DNA of 64,000 nt from an uncultured Akkermansia sp. (GCA_905200945.1 CAJKMG010000007.1:1-64000); one strand, 5' to 3'. Positions 7,980-16,881 are shown, counted from the first letter of the stretch. Made by a program: numbers and translations. The notes: a model not told the origin generated them from the letters alone.

Positions 7980-10028
7980 ATGCGTTTATCTTTGAATACA
8001 TTAACAGGAATTTCCCTTCTTTGCGCCTTGGGGCTGTCTGTTCCCTCAGCCCTTGGCACGGAAAGCTTTGAGCAGGCCAAACAAGGCAGGTTCACGTCCC
8101 TTTCCACCAAATACGGCCCCATGTCCTGCGGGGACGGCGTGGCGGAAATCGGGAGAGGCGGGAAATCCGGAAAATCTTCCCTGAGGATGTTTGGCGGACA
8201 GGATGCCGAATTGAAACTGGATTTGAAGGATACGCCTTCCAGAGAAGTCCGGTTGTCTGCCTGGGCGGAGCGATGGACCGGGCAGGCCCCTTTTGAATTT
8301 TCCATTGTGGCGATAGGACCGCAGGGAGAAAAGAAGATTTATGACGGCAAGGATATCAGGACGGGCGGGTTTCACACCAAGATAGAAGCCAGTGTTCCCG
8401 CCGGAACGCGTTCCCTGTTGTTCAGGCTTACTTCTCCGGAGAATAAGGGAATGAAGCTGGACGATTTGTTCATTGTTCCCTGTATTCCCATGAAGGTGAA
8501 TCCGCAGGTGGAGATGGCCTCTTCCGCCTATCCGGTGATGGTGCGTATTCCGTGCAGTCCTGTTCTTTCCCTGAAAGTCCGGACGGACGGCTGCCTTAAT
8601 CCTCAGTTCCTGACTGCCGTCAATCTGGATTTTACGGGTACGACGAAGCTTTCCGATATTGAATCCGTGACTGTCATACGGGGGGAAGAGGAGCCCCTCA
8701 TTCATCATGGGGAAGAGCCGTTCCCGAAAGACTTTTCCCAGGTTTTTGGTACGGTAAAGCTTTCCGGTTCCACCAAACCTCAGATTTCTGTGAAAGGGAA
8801 AATGGAGCTGGAGCCCGGAGACAATTACCTGTGGGCCTGCGTGACGATGAAAGAGGGAGCCTCCCTGGACGGAAGGGTGGCGGTGCGTCCGGCCAGCATT
8901 GTGGCGGGCAATAAACTGATGAAGGTTGTCAATGCGGCTCCCGTAGCGCAGCGCATCGGCGTGGCCGTAGTCAGGCATGGGGATTTCAAATCAAAATTTT
9001 ACCGTATTCCCGGACTGGCCCGTTCCAGGAAGGGAACCCTGCTGGCCGTGTACGATATCCGGTACAACCATTCCGGAGACCTTCCGGCCAATATTGATGT
9101 GGGCGTAAGCCGTTCCACGGACGGAGGCCGTACCTGGTCTGATGTCAAGATCGCCATTGATGATTCCAAGATTGCCCCCTCTCTGGGGGCTACCAGGGGC
9201 GTAGGGGATCCGGCCATTCTGGTGGATGAAAAGACGGGGCGCATTTGGGTGGCCGCCATATGGAGCCACAGGCATTCCATCTGGGGCAGCAAATCCGGAG
9301 ACAATTCCCCGGAGGCTTGCGGACAGCTGGTGCTGGCCTACAGCGATGACGATGGCCTGACCTGGTCCAAGCCGATCAACATCACGGAACAGACCAAAAA
9401 CAAGGACTGGCGCATTTTGTTCAATGGCCCCGGCAACGGCATTTGCATGAAAGACGGCACGCTGGTTTTCGCAGCCCAGTACTGGGACGGCAAGGGAGTG
9501 CCGTGGTCCACTATTGTTTATTCCAAAGACCGGGGAAAAAACTGGCACTGCGGCACGGGCGTCAACCAGCAGACGACGGAAGCCCAGGTGATTGAGTTGG
9601 AAGACGGCTCCATCATGATCAACGCCCGATGCAACTGGGGAGGTTCCCGCATCGTGGGCATTACGAAGGACCTGGGCCAAACCTGGGAAAAACACCCCAC
9701 CAACCGCACTTCCCAGTTGAAGGAGCCGGTCTGCCAGGGCAGCCTGCTTGCCGTGGACGGCGTACCGGGGGCGGGCAGAGTGGTTCTGTTTTCCAATCCC
9801 AACACCACATCCGGACGTTCCCACATGACGCTGAAAGCTTCTACTAATGACGCCGGTTCATGGCCGGAGGACAAATGGCTCCTTTACGATGCCCGCAAAG
9901 GCTGGGGGTATTCCTGCCTGGCGCCAGTAGACAAGAACCATGTGGGCGTGCTGTACGAATCCCAGGGGGCGCTGAATTTCCTGAAAATTCCCTACAAGGA
10001 TGTTCTTAACGCAAAAAATGCGCGCTGA
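7980..10028 (+). CDS. Secreted exo-alpha-sialidase (GH33)
   Basis: 682 residues from the ATG at 7980; a GTG at 7959 would add seven residues. A signal peptide (LTGISLLCALGLSVPSALG) is followed by a beta-sandwich domain (about 30-180), a sialidase-associated N-terminal domain (about 185-330) and the six-bladed propeller. Catalytic-site features are the YRIPGLARS motif (the RIP arginine, about R342), the acid Asp region NHSGDLP, and YESQGALNF near the end, which carries the Tyr nucleophile. Three Asp boxes are visible: STDGGRTW, SDDDGLTW and SKDRGKNW. It should release terminal sialic acid from mucin glycans outside the cytoplasm, exposing fucose and galactose residues; this fits the adjacent fucose operon. 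A strong terminator follows. Confidence 0.93.
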   Translation: MRLSLNTLTGISLLCALGLSVPSALGTESFEQAKQGRFTSLSTKYGPMSCGDGVAEIGRGGKSGKSSLRMFGGQDAELKLDLKDTPSREVRLSAWAERWTGQAPFEFSIVAIGPQGEKKIYDGKDIRTGGFHTKIEASVPAGTRSLLFRLTSPENKGMKLDDLFIVPCIPMKVNPQVEMASSAYPVMVRIPCSPVLSLKVRTDGCLNPQFLTAVNLDFTGTTKLSDIESVTVIRGEEEPLIHHGEEPFPKDFSQVFGTVKLSGSTKPQISVKGKMELEPGDNYLWACVTMKEGASLDGRVAVRPASIVAGNKLMKVVNAAPVAQRIGVAVVRHGDFKSKFYRIPGLARSRKGTLLAVYDIRYNHSGDLPANIDVGVSRSTDGGRTWSDVKIAIDDSKIAPSLGATRGVGDPAILVDEKTGRIWVAAIWSHRHSIWGSKSGDNSPEACGQLVLAYSDDDGLTWSKPINITEQTKNKDWRILFNGPGNGICMKDGTLVFAAQYWDGKGVPWSTIVYSKDRGKNWHCGTGVNQQTTEAQVIELEDGSIMINARCNWGGSRIVGITKDLGQTWEKHPTNRTSQLKEPVCQGSLLAVDGVPGAGRVVLFSNPNTTSGRSHMTLKASTNDAGSWPEDKWLLYDARKGWGYSCLAPVDKNHVGVLYESQGALNFLKIPYKDVLNAKNAR

Positions 10029-10052
10029 TTCCGTTTCCCGGTAAACATGTTG

Positions 10053-10088
10053 AACGGGCCGTTCCTCAGGAGAACGGCCCGTTTTTTA
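10053..10088 (+). terminator. Rho-independent terminator after the sialidase gene
   Basis: AACGGGCCGTTC (10053-10064) pairs perfectly with GAACGGCCCGTT (10072-10083) around a 7-base loop and is followed by a T-rich tail (TTTTTTATT from 10082). It starts 25 bases after the sialidase stop codon. Confidence 0.92.
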
Positions 10089-10236
10089 TTCCGGGTGTTT
10101 TTGTGGAAGGGGCCGGCCGCTGTGCTCCGGGAGATTATTTGCCGATAAAGCTGGGAAACTGTACAGGAACCGGCCCCTTTCCCTTTGACAGGAAAGCTGG
10201 ATGAGTGTTGTTAAGTTGTTTTGAAAGATGCAATTG

Positions 10237-10830
10237 TCAGGATAAAAAGGAAGCAAGAGCTTCCTTCAGCATGTTTCTGGCGCGGAACAGCAGGCTTTTG
10301 GTAGCGGGAACCGTCATATCCAGCACTTTTGCTATTTCCTCATAGGGCATGTTTTCAAAACGGCGCAATTGAATGGCCAGCCGCGCCTTTTCCGGCAACG
10401 CTGCGATCGCCGCATCCACGGCCTGCTGGAGTTCCGTATGCTCCAGTGCTTCGTCCGGAGCCTGGGAAGGTTCCAGAAATACGGCCATGCCTCCTTCCTC
10501 CTCCATGGCGTCTGCGGAGGTGGTGGGCTTGCGCTTCTGGCGGCGCACTTCATTGAACACCAGATTACGCAGGATGGTGAACATCCAGGTGGTAAACCGT
10601 GCGGAAGGCTCGTAATTCCCGGCACCCTTCCAGATCCGGATGAATACTTGCTGGGCGATGTCCTCTGTCTCCGGACCATTGTTCAGCATACGGGCCGCCG
10701 CCGCATATACGGAATTCTGGTGTTTGCGGACCAGCATTTCCATGGCGGAAGCGTCGCCATCCCTGACCCTCAGCATCAGTTTGGCATCTTCGTCTGGTTC
10801 CGCAGGCGGCATGTCTTGTGCTTCGTCCAT
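10237..10830 (-). CDS. ECF-type RNA polymerase sigma factor
   Basis: 197 residues, typical of group 4 sigma factors. Region 2 spans about 25-95 (EMLVRKHQNSVYAAAARMLN, DIAQQVFIRIWKG, RFTTWMFTILRNLVFNEVRR). Region 4 spans about 130-190, with the helix-turn-helix in YEEIAKVLDMTVPATKSLLF. No region 3 is present. It should direct RNA polymerase to a stress or envelope regulon. No anti-sigma gene is adjacent: the upstream side is 456 bases without a gene and the downstream gene is a sialidase on the other strand. It is unrelated in operon terms to the second ECF factor near 17 kb. Confidence 0.92.
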   Translation of the reverse strand: MDEAQDMPPAEPDEDAKLMLRVRDGDASAMEMLVRKHQNSVYAAAARMLNNGPETEDIAQQVFIRIWKGAGNYEPSARFTTWMFTILRNLVFNEVRRQKRKPTTSADAMEEEGGMAVFLEPSQAPDEALEHTELQQAVDAAIAALPEKARLAIQLRRFENMPYEEIAKVLDMTVPATKSLLFRARNMLKEALASFLS

Positions 10831-11215
10831 GAAATACCTTTCTATAAACCCCGTGTCCGGTGAAAGGTTGCGGCCGGCAGGGCGTATTCCAGAAAAAGTC
10901 TATTCCATTTTTACACGGCTGACGAGATGAAAACAGGTCTTTCTGTTTTTCCGCGCAAGGGATTGGCAAAACTTTTGCTCCTTTCGAAGCCCGGGATATA
11001 TTCACGCTTTTGCAGAAGTGAAAACGGGGCATAATGAAGTCCTTCCATGCCCGCCGTTTTGACAAGGGCGGAAGAGGGTCTGTTAGGGTAAGGAAAAAAT
11101 GGAAAAGAAAAAAATCGGGGAATGAATTTGATTAAGGAATCATCCTGAATGCCTTTCCATATCTTCTTTCTGGTTCGGTTCCAAATGGGAGTCCGGCCGT
11201 GGGAGGACTCTTTTC
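10831..11215. other. Intergenic region, no gene seen
   Basis: Open frames here run antisense to the copper-sensor gene or lack coding character. The stretch must contain the leftward promoter of the ECF sigma gene. No inverted repeat with terminator features was found. Confidence 0.4.
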
Positions 11216-11244
11216 TTGACAGCATTTCCTGTCTGCCTGATAAC
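11216..11244 (+). promoter_or_regulatory. Candidate sigma-70 promoter of the copper-sensor gene
   Basis: TTGACA at 11216-11221 matches the -35 consensus exactly; 17 bases further lies GATAAC (11239-11244), a weak -10. Transcription would start about 35 bases before the ATG at 11287. Unlike the downstream ATPase promoter it carries no obvious C/G-tract palindrome. Confidence 0.4.
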
Positions 11245-11286
11245 TTGATGATACGAATACTCCTCAGAAGAATAAGGAACGCCGCC

Positions 11287-11562
11287 ATGAAACAATGCAT
11301 GAATTCCGAAAATCTGCATCGCCGCCTCAAGAAGATTATCGGGCAGGTGCAGGCGATCGACAGGATGATTGACGAAGACGTTCCCTGTGAAGATGTGCTT
11401 GCCCAGCTCAATGCCGCCAAGTCCGCATTGCACAAGGTGGGGCAGGTCGTACTGGAGGGACATATCAGCCATTGTGTCCGGGACGGATTGGAACACGGAG
11501 ACCCGGAAGAGACGATCGCGCGCTTTACCAAGGCGGTTGAGCGGTTTGCCAACATGATTTGA
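11287..11562 (+). CDS. csoR: CsoR-type metal-sensing transcriptional repressor
   Basis: 91 residues, all-helical DUF156 fold of the CsoR/RcnR/FrmR family, which binds DNA without a helix-turn-helix. The opening NLHRRLKKIIGQVQAIDRMI is the family signature. The metal-binding set is Cys34, His59 and Cys63 (C ... HISHC), the Cys-His-Cys arrangement of Cu(I)-sensing CsoR rather than the His-rich set of RcnR. Copper should loosen it from its operator. The ATG at 11287 gives the normal family length; a longer in-frame extension upstream has no family match. The gene precedes a P1B-type ATPase, and two CsoR-like palindromes lie between them, so it most likely controls that pump. Confidence 0.9.
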   Translation: MKQCMNSENLHRRLKKIIGQVQAIDRMIDEDVPCEDVLAQLNAAKSALHKVGQVVLEGHISHCVRDGLEHGDPEETIARFTKAVERFANMI

Positions 11563-11618
11563 TTTTAACAGGGCGTCAGCGCCTTTTTCCGGCGGTTTCT
11601 GGGATCTTTCATTTTTTC

Positions 11619-11673
11619 TCGACAAACCTATACCCCTATAGGTATATAAATCCCCATACCTGTATGGGTATAG
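11619..11673 (+). promoter_or_regulatory. Promoter of the P1B ATPase with two CsoR-like operator palindromes
   Basis: A -35-like TCGACA (11619-11624) and a -10-like TATATA (11643-11648) are 18 bases apart. Between them sits a palindrome, TATACC-CCTATA-GGTATA (11629-11646). A second one, CCCATAC-CT-GTATGGG (11653-11668), lies just downstream, at or after the expected start of transcription. Both have the TACC/GGTA arms with C or G tracts seen at CsoR-family operators. Binding would block the promoter directly. Confidence 0.7.
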
Positions 11674-11689
11674 AAAAAAGAATCATCAT

Positions 11690-13603
11690 ATGCTGGACCA
11701 ATTGGAAAAATTGCTGGAATGGGGAGGGACAAGGCGGAAGGCCGTACTGTTGTCCGTTTCCGGATTCGCTCTGTTGATGAGCATGCTTGGCATGGAACCT
11801 CTGCCTTTTGAAGTTTCATGGATAGCCATTGTTTTATGCGGCATTCCCATTGTGCTGGAAGCTGTCCTTGGCCTGGCAACGGCCTGGGATATTAAGGCGG
11901 ATGTGCTCGTTTCCGTCGCTCTGATCGCTTCCGTCATCATTGGGGAGGACTTCGCTGCGGCGGAAATTGCATTTATCATGCAGCTTGGTGCGCTTCTTGA
12001 GGAGCTGACCGTGGCCCGGGCCCGGAAAGGAATTGAGAGGCTGGTTCATTTGGCCCCGGCAACCGCCCGGAAAGTGGAGGGAGACAGGGAGGAGGTTATT
12101 CCGGCGGAAGAGGTCCGCACCGGGGATGTTCTCCGCGTACTTCCCGGAGAGACCATTCCGGCGGACGGTATTATTCTTTCCGGATACACTTCCGTCAACC
12201 AGTCCGTAATGACGGGTGAACCTCTTCCGGTAGACAAGGAAGCCGGTGATGAGGTTTCCAGCGGGACGGTCAACCAGTTCGGAACTTTTGACATGAAAGC
12301 GACCAGGACCGGGGAGGACAGTTCCATTCAGCGCATGGTCCGCCTCGTCCAATCCGCGGACGCGGGAAAGGCCGGAATCGTGAGGCTGGCGGATCGCTGG
12401 GCCACCAGGATCGTTGTCATTGCCCTGGTTTCCGCAGGTGGGGCCTGGATGGTCACGGGAGAATTGATCCGCGCCGTTACCATTCTGGTGGTATTCTGTC
12501 CCTGCGCGCTTGTGCTGGCAACTCCCACGGCGGTCATGGCCGCCATTGGGAACGCTACCAGGCATGGCTTTCTGGTGCGGGAAGGGGATGCCCTGGAACG
12601 CCTGTCCTGCACATCCCACCTCACTTTCGACAAGACGGGCACGCTTACCTGCGGCGCTCCGCGCGTAGCGGCCGTTCGCAGTTTCCTGCCGGAGCTCCCG
12701 GAACAGGAGCTTTACAGATATGCCGCCTGTGCGGAACTGCGTTCTGAACATCCTTTGGGCAAGGCGATTGTCCGCTGTTACCGGAAAGATTCAATGCAGG
12801 AACTTCCCCAACCGGAACAGTTCCGCATGATTCCCGGCAGGGGAGTCCGGGCCGTCGCGCAGGGAAGGGAACTTCTGGCCGGCAACCTGGAATTGTTCAA
12901 GGAAAACCGGGTGGAGCTGTCCGGTGAGGCCAAACATGCGGCGGAACCGTACCAGGAGGAAGGGTGCTCCGTGATTTTCATAGGAATAAACCGGCAGGCC
13001 GCAGGGTTCATCGCCCTGTCGGACACCTTGCGGGAGGATGCCGTAGCCACTATCCGCGAAGTACGGGAAGCTGGAGTGGTTCCCGTATTGCTGACCGGAG
13101 ACCACGGGAATGCCGCCGCTCACGTCGCCGGACAACTGGGGATTGACCGGGTTTGCGCGGAATGCCTGCCGGAGGATAAATCCAACTGGATTGACGCGTG
13201 CCAGAAGGAACGGAATCATGTGTGCATGATCGGGGACGGAATCAATGACGCCCTGGCCTTGAAAACTTCCCATGCGGGAATAGCCATGGGCGGCATAGGT
13301 AGTGACATTGCCGTGGATGCCGCAGATATTGTCCTGGTCAATGACGATATCCGGGAATTGCCCCATCTGCTCCGTTTGTCAAAACGCATGATGGGGACGA
13401 TCAAATGCAACCTGACGTTCTCCATGGCCTTGAACTTCATCGCCATCATCCTGGCGGCGGGCGGAATCCTGAATCCCGTTGCCGGCGCACTGGTTCATAA
13501 TGCGGGATCCGTCGTCGTGATCGCCAACTCCGTTTTTCTGCTGAAATGGGGAAGAAAAAGAAGCGTGAGCCCGCCTGGGGAGAGCGGGGGTGCCCCGTGT
13601 TGA
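11690..13603 (+). CDS. P1B-type heavy-metal translocating ATPase
   Basis: 637 residues; a metal exporter of the inner membrane. The actuator domain carries MTGEP (about 174-178). The metal-site helix has CPC (270-272) in FCPCALVLATPTA. The phosphorylated Asp is D314 in DKTGT. The nucleotide domain has the SEHPLGKA motif and GDGINDALAL. There is no N-terminal heavy-metal-associated domain. The last membrane segments read LNFIAIILAAGG and HNAGSVVVIANS (His603). This lacks the YN and MxxSS pair of Cu(I) pumps and also the DxG of Zn/Cd pumps, so the ion is uncertain even though the CsoR-like gene upstream suggests copper. A CsoR-like operator region lies directly before the ATG. Confidence 0.9.
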   Translation: MLDQLEKLLEWGGTRRKAVLLSVSGFALLMSMLGMEPLPFEVSWIAIVLCGIPIVLEAVLGLATAWDIKADVLVSVALIASVIIGEDFAAAEIAFIMQLGALLEELTVARARKGIERLVHLAPATARKVEGDREEVIPAEEVRTGDVLRVLPGETIPADGIILSGYTSVNQSVMTGEPLPVDKEAGDEVSSGTVNQFGTFDMKATRTGEDSSIQRMVRLVQSADAGKAGIVRLADRWATRIVVIALVSAGGAWMVTGELIRAVTILVVFCPCALVLATPTAVMAAIGNATRHGFLVREGDALERLSCTSHLTFDKTGTLTCGAPRVAAVRSFLPELPEQELYRYAACAELRSEHPLGKAIVRCYRKDSMQELPQPEQFRMIPGRGVRAVAQGRELLAGNLELFKENRVELSGEAKHAAEPYQEEGCSVIFIGINRQAAGFIALSDTLREDAVATIREVREAGVVPVLLTGDHGNAAAHVAGQLGIDRVCAECLPEDKSNWIDACQKERNHVCMIGDGINDALALKTSHAGIAMGGIGSDIAVDAADIVLVNDDIRELPHLLRLSKRMMGTIKCNLTFSMALNFIAIILAAGGILNPVAGALVHNAGSVVVIANSVFLLKWGRKRSVSPPGESGGAPC

Positions 13604-13684
13604 TTGCCGCCGTCTTTTTCCGGTTTCTCCACGCCGGCTGGAAAACGCTTGGATGGGGAGAAAGTCCATGTTATTCTTTTTCCA

Positions 13685-13785
13685 GTTCGGCAGGGGTGCC
13701 CAAATCAAGGCTGAGATTGCGGGAACGGCATGCTGTTTCCGCAGAACCCTTCAAACCTGATGCGAATAATTCCGCCGCAGGGAGT
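13685..13785 (+). promoter_or_regulatory. TPP (THI-box) riboswitch
   Basis: The conserved elements appear in order: AGGGGTGCC (13692-13700), GGCTGAGAT (13709-13717), ACCCTT (13746-13751), ACCTGATG (13755-13762), a degenerate GGATAATGCC region (gcgaataattccg), and GCAGGGAG (13777-13784). This is the thiamin pyrophosphate aptamer. It lies about 80 bases upstream of thiC, the classic target, and a terminator hairpin follows it, so control is probably by premature termination when TPP is bound. Confidence 0.93.
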
Positions 13786-13792
13786 TCGATTG

Positions 13793-13812
13793 AACGGGCT
13801 TGTCCCGTTTTT
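13793..13812 (+). terminator. Riboswitch expression-platform terminator
   Basis: AACGGG (13793-13798) and CCCGTT (13804-13809) form a short hairpin with loop CTTGT, and five T residues end at 13812. It starts eight bases after the TPP aptamer and 54 bases before thiC, as expected for a transcriptional OFF switch. Confidence 0.7.
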
Positions 13813-13866
13813 CGGGGAGGTTTCGTTTCCGTTGTTCCCCTGCCGGAACAGAACAGCATTCATCCC

Positions 13867-15690
13867 ATGAACGATACCTCCAATTTGTCCTACCCCGGTT
13901 CCCGACGCATTTATGTTCCGGGCCGTTTGTATCCGGATGTCCGGGTTCCCATGAGGGAAATCCTTTTGGGCGATACCTTGCTGCCCGACGGCACCACTCA
14001 TCCTAATGACCCGGTGCGCGTGTATGATTGCTCCGGCCCCTGGGGAGACGCTGCTTATGAAGGGAGTGCAGAGGCAGGGCTTCCCGCCCTGCGTGCCGAC
14101 TGGATACGGGCCCGCGGGGATGTGGAAGAGGATGCGGGGCAGGAGCGCTCCCTGCGTGCTGCGGGTAAAACGCCTGTGACACAGCGTTATTACGCCCAAC
14201 AGGGCGTTGTTACGCCGGAAATGGAATTTGTAGCCATCCGGGAAAATTTGGGCAGAGAACAGGCTTTCAAGGCAATATACGACCGCTATCCGAACGCCAA
14301 GAGCCGCCCGGACGAAGCCGCGGAAGCCCTGGAAACGCTCACCATGATGCCGCGGCCGTCCGAATTGGAGGCGCAGGAAGGATTTGGGCCGTCCAGCATG
14401 GTGGCCCGCGACCGCCTGGATCACCAGCATGCCCCGGAGCGCCGGAACGGCTGCCGCATGCCTGCCTATTTTACGCCGGAATTTGTCAGGGATGAAATTG
14501 CCTCCGGCCGTGCGCTGATTCCCGCCAACATCAATCATCCGGAATGTGAACCGATGGCTATCGGCCGCAATTTCCTGGTAAAAATCAACGCCAACATAGG
14601 CAACTCCGCGCTGGGGTCCAGCATTGAGGAGGAGGTGGAAAAGCTGCGTTGGGCCATTCACTGGGGGGCGGATACCGTCATGGATCTTTCCACCGGGAAG
14701 AATATCCACGCGACGAGGGAATGGATTTTAAGAAATTCCCCTGTTCCCATTGGGACTGTTCCCATTTACCAGGCTCTGGAAAAGGTGGGAGGAAAGGTGG
14801 CGGACCTGAGTTGGGAGGTTTTCCGCGATACCCTGCTCGAACAGGCCCGCCAGGGCGTGGACTATGTGACGGTGCACGCCGCCCTTCTTCTCAGGTTCGT
14901 GAACCATACGGCGCGGCGCATGACGGGTATCGTTTCCCGCGGCGGTTCCATCATGGCGCAGTGGAGCATGATCCACGAACAGGAAAATTTCCTTTATTCC
15001 CATTGGGATGAAATTTGTTCCATCCTGGCTGCTTACGATATTGCCGTCTCCATCGGGGATGGCCTGCGGCCCGGTTCCGTGGCGGACGCCAACGACTTCG
15101 CCCAGCTGGCGGAACTGGAAGTGCAGGGGGATCTGACCATGCGCGCGTGGAAAGCGGGCGTGCAGGTCATGAATGAAGGCCCCGGCCACGTTCCCATGCA
15201 CCTTATTGGGGAGAACATGAGCAAGCAGCTGGAATGGTGCATGGAAGCGCCCTTTTACACGCTGGGGCCGTTGGTAACGGACATCGCCCCCGGTTACGAC
15301 CATATTACCGGAGCTATCGGTGGGGCGATCATCGGTCAGCTCGGCTGCGCCATGCTTTGCTATGTAACCAGAAAAGAGCATCTGGGGCTTCCTGACCGGG
15401 AGGACGTGAGGGAAGGCGTGGTTACCTACAAGCTGGCGGCTCACGCCGCAGACCTGGCAAAGGGGCATCCATCCGCGCAATGGAGGGACAACGCCTTGGC
15501 TCAGGCCAGGTTTGAATTCCGCTGGGAGGATCAGTTCAACCTTTCCCTGGATCCGCAAAAGGCCCGTTCTTTCCATGACCTGACGCTTCCCCATGCCAAC
15601 GCCAAAAGAGCCCATTTCTGTTCCATGTGCGGTCCGGACTTTTGCGCCATGCGCCTGAGCCAGGATATCCGCCGCCGCTCACAACAATAG
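13867..15690 (+). CDS. thiC: Phosphomethylpyrimidine synthase ThiC
   Basis: 607 residues. It converts aminoimidazole ribotide to the hydroxymethylpyrimidine phosphate of thiamin, using S-adenosylmethionine and a 4Fe-4S cluster. The cluster ligands form the C-terminal motif CSMCGPDFC (Cys585, Cys588, Cys593). Other family blocks are NINHPECEPMAIGRNFLVKI, the NEGPGHVPMH segment and TDIAPGYDHITGAIGGA. The open frame continues upstream through the riboswitch, but the ATG at 13867 is the right start because the leader is a structured RNA and MNDTSNLSYPGSR begins the known N-terminal region. Repressed by TPP through the riboswitch. No other thiamin gene is adjacent. Confidence 0.97.
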   Translation: MNDTSNLSYPGSRRIYVPGRLYPDVRVPMREILLGDTLLPDGTTHPNDPVRVYDCSGPWGDAAYEGSAEAGLPALRADWIRARGDVEEDAGQERSLRAAGKTPVTQRYYAQQGVVTPEMEFVAIRENLGREQAFKAIYDRYPNAKSRPDEAAEALETLTMMPRPSELEAQEGFGPSSMVARDRLDHQHAPERRNGCRMPAYFTPEFVRDEIASGRALIPANINHPECEPMAIGRNFLVKINANIGNSALGSSIEEEVEKLRWAIHWGADTVMDLSTGKNIHATREWILRNSPVPIGTVPIYQALEKVGGKVADLSWEVFRDTLLEQARQGVDYVTVHAALLLRFVNHTARRMTGIVSRGGSIMAQWSMIHEQENFLYSHWDEICSILAAYDIAVSIGDGLRPGSVADANDFAQLAELEVQGDLTMRAWKAGVQVMNEGPGHVPMHLIGENMSKQLEWCMEAPFYTLGPLVTDIAPGYDHITGAIGGAIIGQLGCAMLCYVTRKEHLGLPDREDVREGVVTYKLAAHAADLAKGHPSAQWRDNALAQARFEFRWEDQFNLSLDPQKARSFHDLTLPHANAKRAHFCSMCGPDFCAMRLSQDIRRRSQQ

Positions 15691-15925
15691 GCGTCTTTTC
15701 TCCGGCATTGCGAGGGAGGGGGCTTGAGGTTCCGGGAGCGCCAGCCCTTAAAAAAGAACGGAATTATGTAGAATAGTCTTGCCGTAATATTTTCAGAATA
15801 TTTTGGCTATTGATATTCAGATAATTACTCCGATAAAAAGTCAGAAAGATCAACGAAATAAGGCTAAAGTAAATAATGCCGAAAAAGAATGACAAGCTCC
15901 GGTATCGTGCTATAGTACGGTTAAG

Positions 15926-16870
15926 ATGAAAATTTCATTTTTTCCTGCAATTGGCATCCTTTCTTTGGCCTCCGCTTTCATTTGTTCCGCGTCTTCCTCC
16001 TGGGAGACTGATTGGAATAAAGCGCTGGAAAAAGCAGAAAAGGGCGGACATCCTGTGCTGGCTGACTTTACCGGTTCCGACTGGTGCCCCGGATGTATTT
16101 ATCTGCGCAAAAATATTTTTGACACGGATGCATTTGCCAAATATGCGGCGGATCATCAATTCGTGCTGCTGGAGCTGGATTTTCCCAAGGCCGCCGGAAA
16201 AATGCCGCCGGAACAATTAAAATTCCATGAAGAGCTGATGCGGCGTTACGGCGTTTCTTCGTTCCCATCCGTTCTGTTGATGGAGGGAAATGGCGCTCCC
16301 TATGCTAAAATAGTGGGAGCGACCAGAACTCCGGAGGAATATTTGAAGAAACTGGAGGCTGCCGGAGAAACGAGAAGGAAGTTGAAAGAGGCGGTGGCAG
16401 CGGCCTTGCCGCTGAAAGGAAAGGAAAAGCTGGAGCAGCTGGTTAAGGCCTTGAACGTGCTCCCGGAAGATTTACAGCCTTTCCAGAAGGAGTTGATTGC
16501 GGAAATTGCCGTCCTGGATCCGGAGGATAAATACGGATTCGCAAAGAAGTCCGAAAAGGCTGCCGCCATGGAGAAGCAACGGCTTATGTGGGAGCAATTC
16601 TGCCAAAAATATTCGGGGCGGCTCTCTGCAGAAGAATTGCGCGCCGCCCGGGAGGAAGCATTGAACATGCTGGAAAAGAAGGACATGCTCCCCCCTATTC
16701 GTTTGAAAATCGCCAAATATATCAGTGACGGGTATGCCTTGGAACGTAATTTCCCCAAGGTCCTGGAATACTTGGAAATTGCCCGGAAAGCCGATCCGGA
16801 ATCACAGGCGGCCAAAAAGCTGGAACCATGGATTGAAAATATGCGGAAATTCGTCAATCAGGAGAAGTAA
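15926..16870 (+). CDS. Secreted thioredoxin-fold protein
   Basis: 314 residues. A signal peptide (FFPAIGILSLASAFICSAS) precedes a thioredoxin domain at about 25-145 that resembles DsbD C-terminal or thiol-disulfide proteins: ALEKAEKGGHPVLADFTGSD, then W53-C-P-G-C57, and the cis-Pro region YGVSSFPSVLLME. The redox pair C54/C57 is intact. Residues 150-314 are helical, with a repeat-like tail (LPEDLQPFQKELIAEIAVLD, YLEIARKADPESQAAKKLE) that looks TPR-like. It should act on disulfides in exported proteins or serve as a reductant relay. Flanked by an AT-rich upstream region and a strong terminator, so it is probably a single-gene unit. Confidence 0.85.
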   Translation: MKISFFPAIGILSLASAFICSASSSWETDWNKALEKAEKGGHPVLADFTGSDWCPGCIYLRKNIFDTDAFAKYAADHQFVLLELDFPKAAGKMPPEQLKFHEELMRRYGVSSFPSVLLMEGNGAPYAKIVGATRTPEEYLKKLEAAGETRRKLKEAVAAALPLKGKEKLEQLVKALNVLPEDLQPFQKELIAEIAVLDPEDKYGFAKKSEKAAAMEKQRLMWEQFCQKYSGRLSAEELRAAREEALNMLEKKDMLPPIRLKIAKYISDGYALERNFPKVLEYLEIARKADPESQAAKKLEPWIENMRKFVNQEK

Positions 16871-16881
16871 AAGTTGTCCTG

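Noticed and set aside
10107..10179. 10-bp inverted repeat AAGGGGCCGG ... CCGGCCCCTT downstream of the ECF sigma gene
   Set aside because: Arms are 53 bases apart and no T tract follows on the minus strand, so it was not called a terminator.
11149..11286. N-terminal extension of the CsoR-like protein
   Set aside because: The extension lacks family similarity and covers the likely promoter; the 91-residue form matches the family length.
13546..13866. N-terminal extension of ThiC by 107 residues
   Set aside because: The region encodes the TPP aptamer and terminator, not protein; family similarity begins at the ATG at 13867.
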